Below, piece after piece: positions 61,661 to 64,000 of a stretch of DNA of 64,000 nucleotides. Origin of the DNA: Kozakia baliensis (GTDB lineage: Bacteria; Pseudomonadota; Alphaproteobacteria; Acetobacterales; Acetobacteraceae). The DNA lies in contig NZ_CP014674.1 in assembly GCF_001787335.1 (NCBI RefSeq), forward strand, positions 2,460,501 to 2,524,500, read 5' to 3'. A program made the translations under genes and the position numbers. Within the stretch, counting starts at the first letter, position 1, and each line of letters opens with the position of its first letter. The notes under the pieces were generated by a model. That model worked only from the letters and a program-made list of their open reading frames with translations, searched no databases and had not been told where the DNA came from.

Positions 61661-63040
61661 CTAATACGTCAGGCCTAGCGCATCCGTGCCCAGACTCTCA
61701 ATCACAACACCACGCTTAAGATACGCATTCGTCGCCGTCGGAATAATCGCCGCATTCGCCGTCATATCGGTCGGCAATGCAAAGCCACCGATCCAATACC
61801 AGGATTGCGCAATAATCTGGCGCAAACGGTCCAGCGGCTCACGCGTCACCATCGCCACGCCATCCACCATCTCAACCAATGCACGCTCTGAATCCGGAAT
61901 ATCCGAATGCCCCGTGCAGGCGCAATCGCCTTCCACCAATGCGCCCTGCCCAACCAACAAAGCACGATGAATCGGGCCAGCCCCCAAGGATGCCTGCTGC
62001 GGCGCTTCCGTCGTCGGAATAAAACGCACACCCAGCAACTCAATCACCTGCCCAGAACGATATTCTTCGGAGCCATACGCACCACGATACAAATATTTGA
62101 AATCCGCATCGCGAAACAATGAAAGAAGCTGCAAATCATCCAGATAGCAATGATACGCACCATCGATCATCGGCACATTGTTCCGTCGCAGCGCAGCAAC
62201 GCCCGCCAGCACATTCTGTATCCCCAGCGTATCCGCCAGACCGGACGGACTCGCCGTCTTAAGCGCCGCCGTCGTCAATCGTCCATTCGGCCTGAGCACC
62301 AACGGCGCCGTCGCCGCTACAACGGCATTCCCCGCCGTACCATCGGAAACCGATACCGCACTGGAAAACACCAACTGTCCCGAAACGCCACCCGGCGCGG
62401 TCGAAACATTCGCAGCGTCGGCCATAACACCCACGAGAGTATACACGCCATCGCCTACCGTCGCCGTCATGCCATTGCTCGCGCCGACCGAGACCACCTG
62501 CCCATTTTCAATAACATTCTGAAAACCCCGAATATCATCGACATGAACGTTATTCCCTGCCGCATCGAGAGTCACGGAAACGCGCGTATTTCCACCCAGA
62601 TAACCGCCCACGCCATTCGCCGCCCCCCCGAAAAGCGTATTACGCGCCAGCCGATCAAGCGATTGCATCGCCTGCACGCCATTCGTGTTGGCATTCGCCA
62701 AAAACTGCGACGCAATCCCCACGCCAGACGTCACCATATTCAAATCGATCGTGTCGCCATACTGATGGATCGAAAGCGTATATTGCTCCACCGACCAACC
62801 GCTTGGCGAAAGCCCGTTATCGAAATTCGTATTTCCCGTCGGCAACATCGGCGTCGTGACAGGCGCTTTCAAACTTTTGCGCGTTTTGGTCAGCGTCTCA
62901 CCGATCGCATTCGGAAAAACCTCCCGATCCGCCACTTGGCGAAAACCCAACCGCGAACGCAGTCCGTTCTCAAATTCGCGCGCCAAAAAGCCCTGCTGCA
63001 CAGCCGATTGAAGCTGCACAGGGAAATTCTCAATACCCAT
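61661..63040 (-). CDS. Phage major capsid protein
   Basis: 459 residues with the general pattern of HK97-fold, P22-type coat proteins: N-terminal SAVQQGFLAREFENGLRSRL, the spine around QYTLSIHQYGDTIDLN, and a late AQSWYWIGGFALPT strand. An extra Gly/Val/Ala/Ser-rich stretch at about residues 170-270 (for example GDGVYTLVGVMADAANVS) may be an inserted surface domain. It follows the scaffold gene, as expected. Confidence 0.8.
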   Translation of the reverse strand: MGIENFPVQLQSAVQQGFLAREFENGLRSRLGFRQVADREVFPNAIGETLTKTRKSLKAPVTTPMLPTGNTNFDNGLSPSGWSVEQYTLSIHQYGDTIDLNMVTSGVGIASQFLANANTNGVQAMQSLDRLARNTLFGGAANGVGGYLGGNTRVSVTLDAAGNNVHVDDIRGFQNVIENGQVVSVGASNGMTATVGDGVYTLVGVMADAANVSTAPGGVSGQLVFSSAVSVSDGTAGNAVVAATAPLVLRPNGRLTTAALKTASPSGLADTLGIQNVLAGVAALRRNNVPMIDGAYHCYLDDLQLLSLFRDADFKYLYRGAYGSEEYRSGQVIELLGVRFIPTTEAPQQASLGAGPIHRALLVGQGALVEGDCACTGHSDIPDSERALVEMVDGVAMVTREPLDRLRQIIAQSWYWIGGFALPTDMTANAAIIPTATNAYLKRGVVIESLGTDALGLTY

Positions 63041-63112
63041 TAAAATTCATTCCGATCAAACTGGAAAAATCGTTCAAATTCGCGAACGCTAAAAAATCTC
63101 TCGATCCAGACT

Positions 63113-63547
63113 TCAACGCCCGGAAAGCAACTGCCATTTACGCGCATTATAATCCGCCTCCGTCGCCTTCCTCGCGTCGAAAGCTTCCGGCACCCCAGGG
63201 CGCGGCACGGAACGCACCAACGTCGTGCCGCTCGAAACACCCGATACACTTTCCAAGGCGAACAAATACCCGCGCTCTTTTTTCAAGCGTTCGATAGCCG
63301 CCGCCGCCCCAGCAATACGCCCTTCCTCATCGCGCACTACCTCGCCCCGATCCATCAGCTTTACCGCATCTTCCGGATGATGCGCTCCTGCACGCATGGC
63401 CTCCGCGCGCAATTCCGCTTCAATCAATGCCGCATCAGTCTCTTTTCGAACCCTCAGCAAATCTGCCGCATGATTTTCCCTCAGCGCCGCCATCTCCACT
63501 TGAGCCGCTTCCAAGGATTGACGCAAACTCTCAATATCGTCCGTCAT
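63113..63547 (-). CDS. Phage scaffold protein (GP20-like)
   Basis: 144 residues. The N-terminal two thirds are a charged coiled coil (LRQSLEAAQVEMAALREN), followed by the AGAHHPEDAVKLMD segment typical of minor structural GP20/scaffold proteins. It ends in a basic helix (DYNARKWQLLSGR). Its ATG overlaps the portal stop (TAATG). The position between portal and capsid supports the role. Confidence 0.78.
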   Translation of the reverse strand: MTDDIESLRQSLEAAQVEMAALRENHAADLLRVRKETDAALIEAELRAEAMRAGAHHPEDAVKLMDRGEVVRDEEGRIAGAAAAIERLKKERGYLFALESVSGVSSGTTLVRSVPRPGVPEAFDARKATEADYNARKWQLLSGR

Positions 63548-64000
63548 TATTTCTCCAATTCGACGTCATCAATCGGCATTGCCGCAATCCGCGACCATTC
63601 CGCGGCAGGATCGATGTTACCCGTTGCATTGGCGTAAAGGCGCACAGCCGTCTCCCGGCTGACGATCCCACCACGCCACGCCGTCACCAACCCCTGCGCC
63701 AAGGAAAGCAATTCCGGTTCACTCACCGGGAACCAAGGCGGCCAATGCAAAGCCAACCCCGCCGGGTCCAATCCCCGAACCATCTCTCCGTTCAGGCACA
63801 AGCCATTTTCCAAACCCGCGGAGAACGCACACGCCATACGATAAAGCGGCAGCAACCCACCCGCGCCATAAGAGTGACGCAACCGATCCACCAACCAAAT
63901 CAGCGGTTGGCACATCATCTCCATCGCACGCCCCGACTGCGCCGAGGAAATCCGATCCCCATGCGCACGATTGCCATGTAGCTGTTCCAGAATAAGCTGC
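63547..64000 (-). CDS. Phage portal protein, C-terminal part (5' end beyond window)
   Basis: 151 residues are visible. The in-frame sequence enters at the window edge as QLILEQLHGNRAHGDRISSA, followed by SGRAMEMMCQPLIWLVDRL, a pattern found in SPP1-type portal proteins. A later part (RGGIVSRETAVRLYANA) also fits. The portal forms the DNA channel of the head. An internal ATG at 63924 is not the real start. Confidence 0.7.
   Translation of the reverse strand, partial: QLILEQLHGNRAHGDRISSAQSGRAMEMMCQPLIWLVDRLRHSYGAGGLLPLYRMACAFSAGLENGLCLNGEMVRGLDPAGLALHWPPWFPVSEPELLSLAQGLVTAWRGGIVSRETAVRLYANATGNIDPAAEWSRIAAMPIDDVELEK

Larger units (their letters stand above)
48774..64000 (-). mobile_element. 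Contractile-tail prophage, late structural region (continues past window)
   Basis: A single-strand run of about 19 phage structural genes: portal, scaffold, capsid, connectors, sheath, tube, chaperone, baseplate and fibres. Gene order and the sheath gene show a myovirus-type particle. Many genes overlap by 1-4 nt. Integrase, repressor, terminase and lysis genes are absent, so completeness cannot be judged. No att repeat was recognised at the left end. The region is visibly less GC-rich than the chromosomal part, most strongly at 56389-57213. Confidence 0.9.

Noticed and set aside
63040-63112. Terminator between scaffold and capsid genes
   Set aside because: A 5-bp repeat CGTTC/GAACG followed by five T exists, but the stem is too weak to call.

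Overview
The window comes from the chromosome of an alphaproteobacterium, most likely an acetic acid bacterium (Acetobacteraceae). The main support is a membrane-bound, periplasm-facing gluconate 2-dehydrogenase-type operon (small Tat subunit, FAD subunit, triheme cytochrome c). Alphaproteobacterial markers (DUF1491, a DUF3035/BamF-like lipoprotein, argD-argF-hslO order) and a GC-rich, densely packed gene layout with many ATGA overlaps agree with this. The genus cannot be fixed from this sequence alone.

Positions 1-27,000 hold housekeeping and envelope genes. A partial ABC exporter is divergent from nth-DUF1330. Next come comEC and a small leftward group (NUP-family protein, NAD(P)-binding oxidoreductase, cupin). 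Then follows gltX-pyrB-pyrC'-plsY-dprA-topA-S41 protease-DUF1491, an OmpA-family porin, cysK with a divergent Rrf2 regulator, two exported proteins of unknown function, parE, an RhtA/EamA exporter, a methyltransferase, and an acid-stress-type YfdX protein. The pyrC copy lacks the metal-binding HxH pair and looks like the non-catalytic partner of aspartate carbamoyltransferase.

Positions 27,000-37,900 form one long leftward run: recX, CHAP lipoprotein, tatA, mtnB-mtnD-mtnC (methionine salvage), ribF, a small ORF, ileS, lspA, BamF-like lipoprotein, mutL. Many of these genes overlap by 4 nt. MutL carries the endonuclease motif. Positions 37,900-48,762 run rightward: a D-aminopeptidase-type serine hydrolase, argD-argF-hslO, two proteins of unknown function, and the three-gene gluconate dehydrogenase operon.

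Positions 48,774-64,000 are the late region of a contractile-tailed (myovirus-type) prophage on the minus strand. It is read from the portal protein at the right edge through scaffold, capsid, connector genes, sheath, tube, tail-assembly chaperone, baseplate and fibres, and it ends 11 bp from the cytochrome gene. The chaperone stop codon is preceded by a textbook A AAA AAC slippery heptamer, and the -1 frame stays open for 57 more codons (a lambda G/GT-like fusion). The slot where a tape-measure gene is expected holds instead a 274-codon, AT-rich, very basic ORF that I cannot assign. An intrinsic terminator lies inside the late operon just before the gpJ-like baseplate gene. Integrase, repressor, lysis and terminase genes are not in the window. 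I saw no tRNA, rRNA or CRISPR array.
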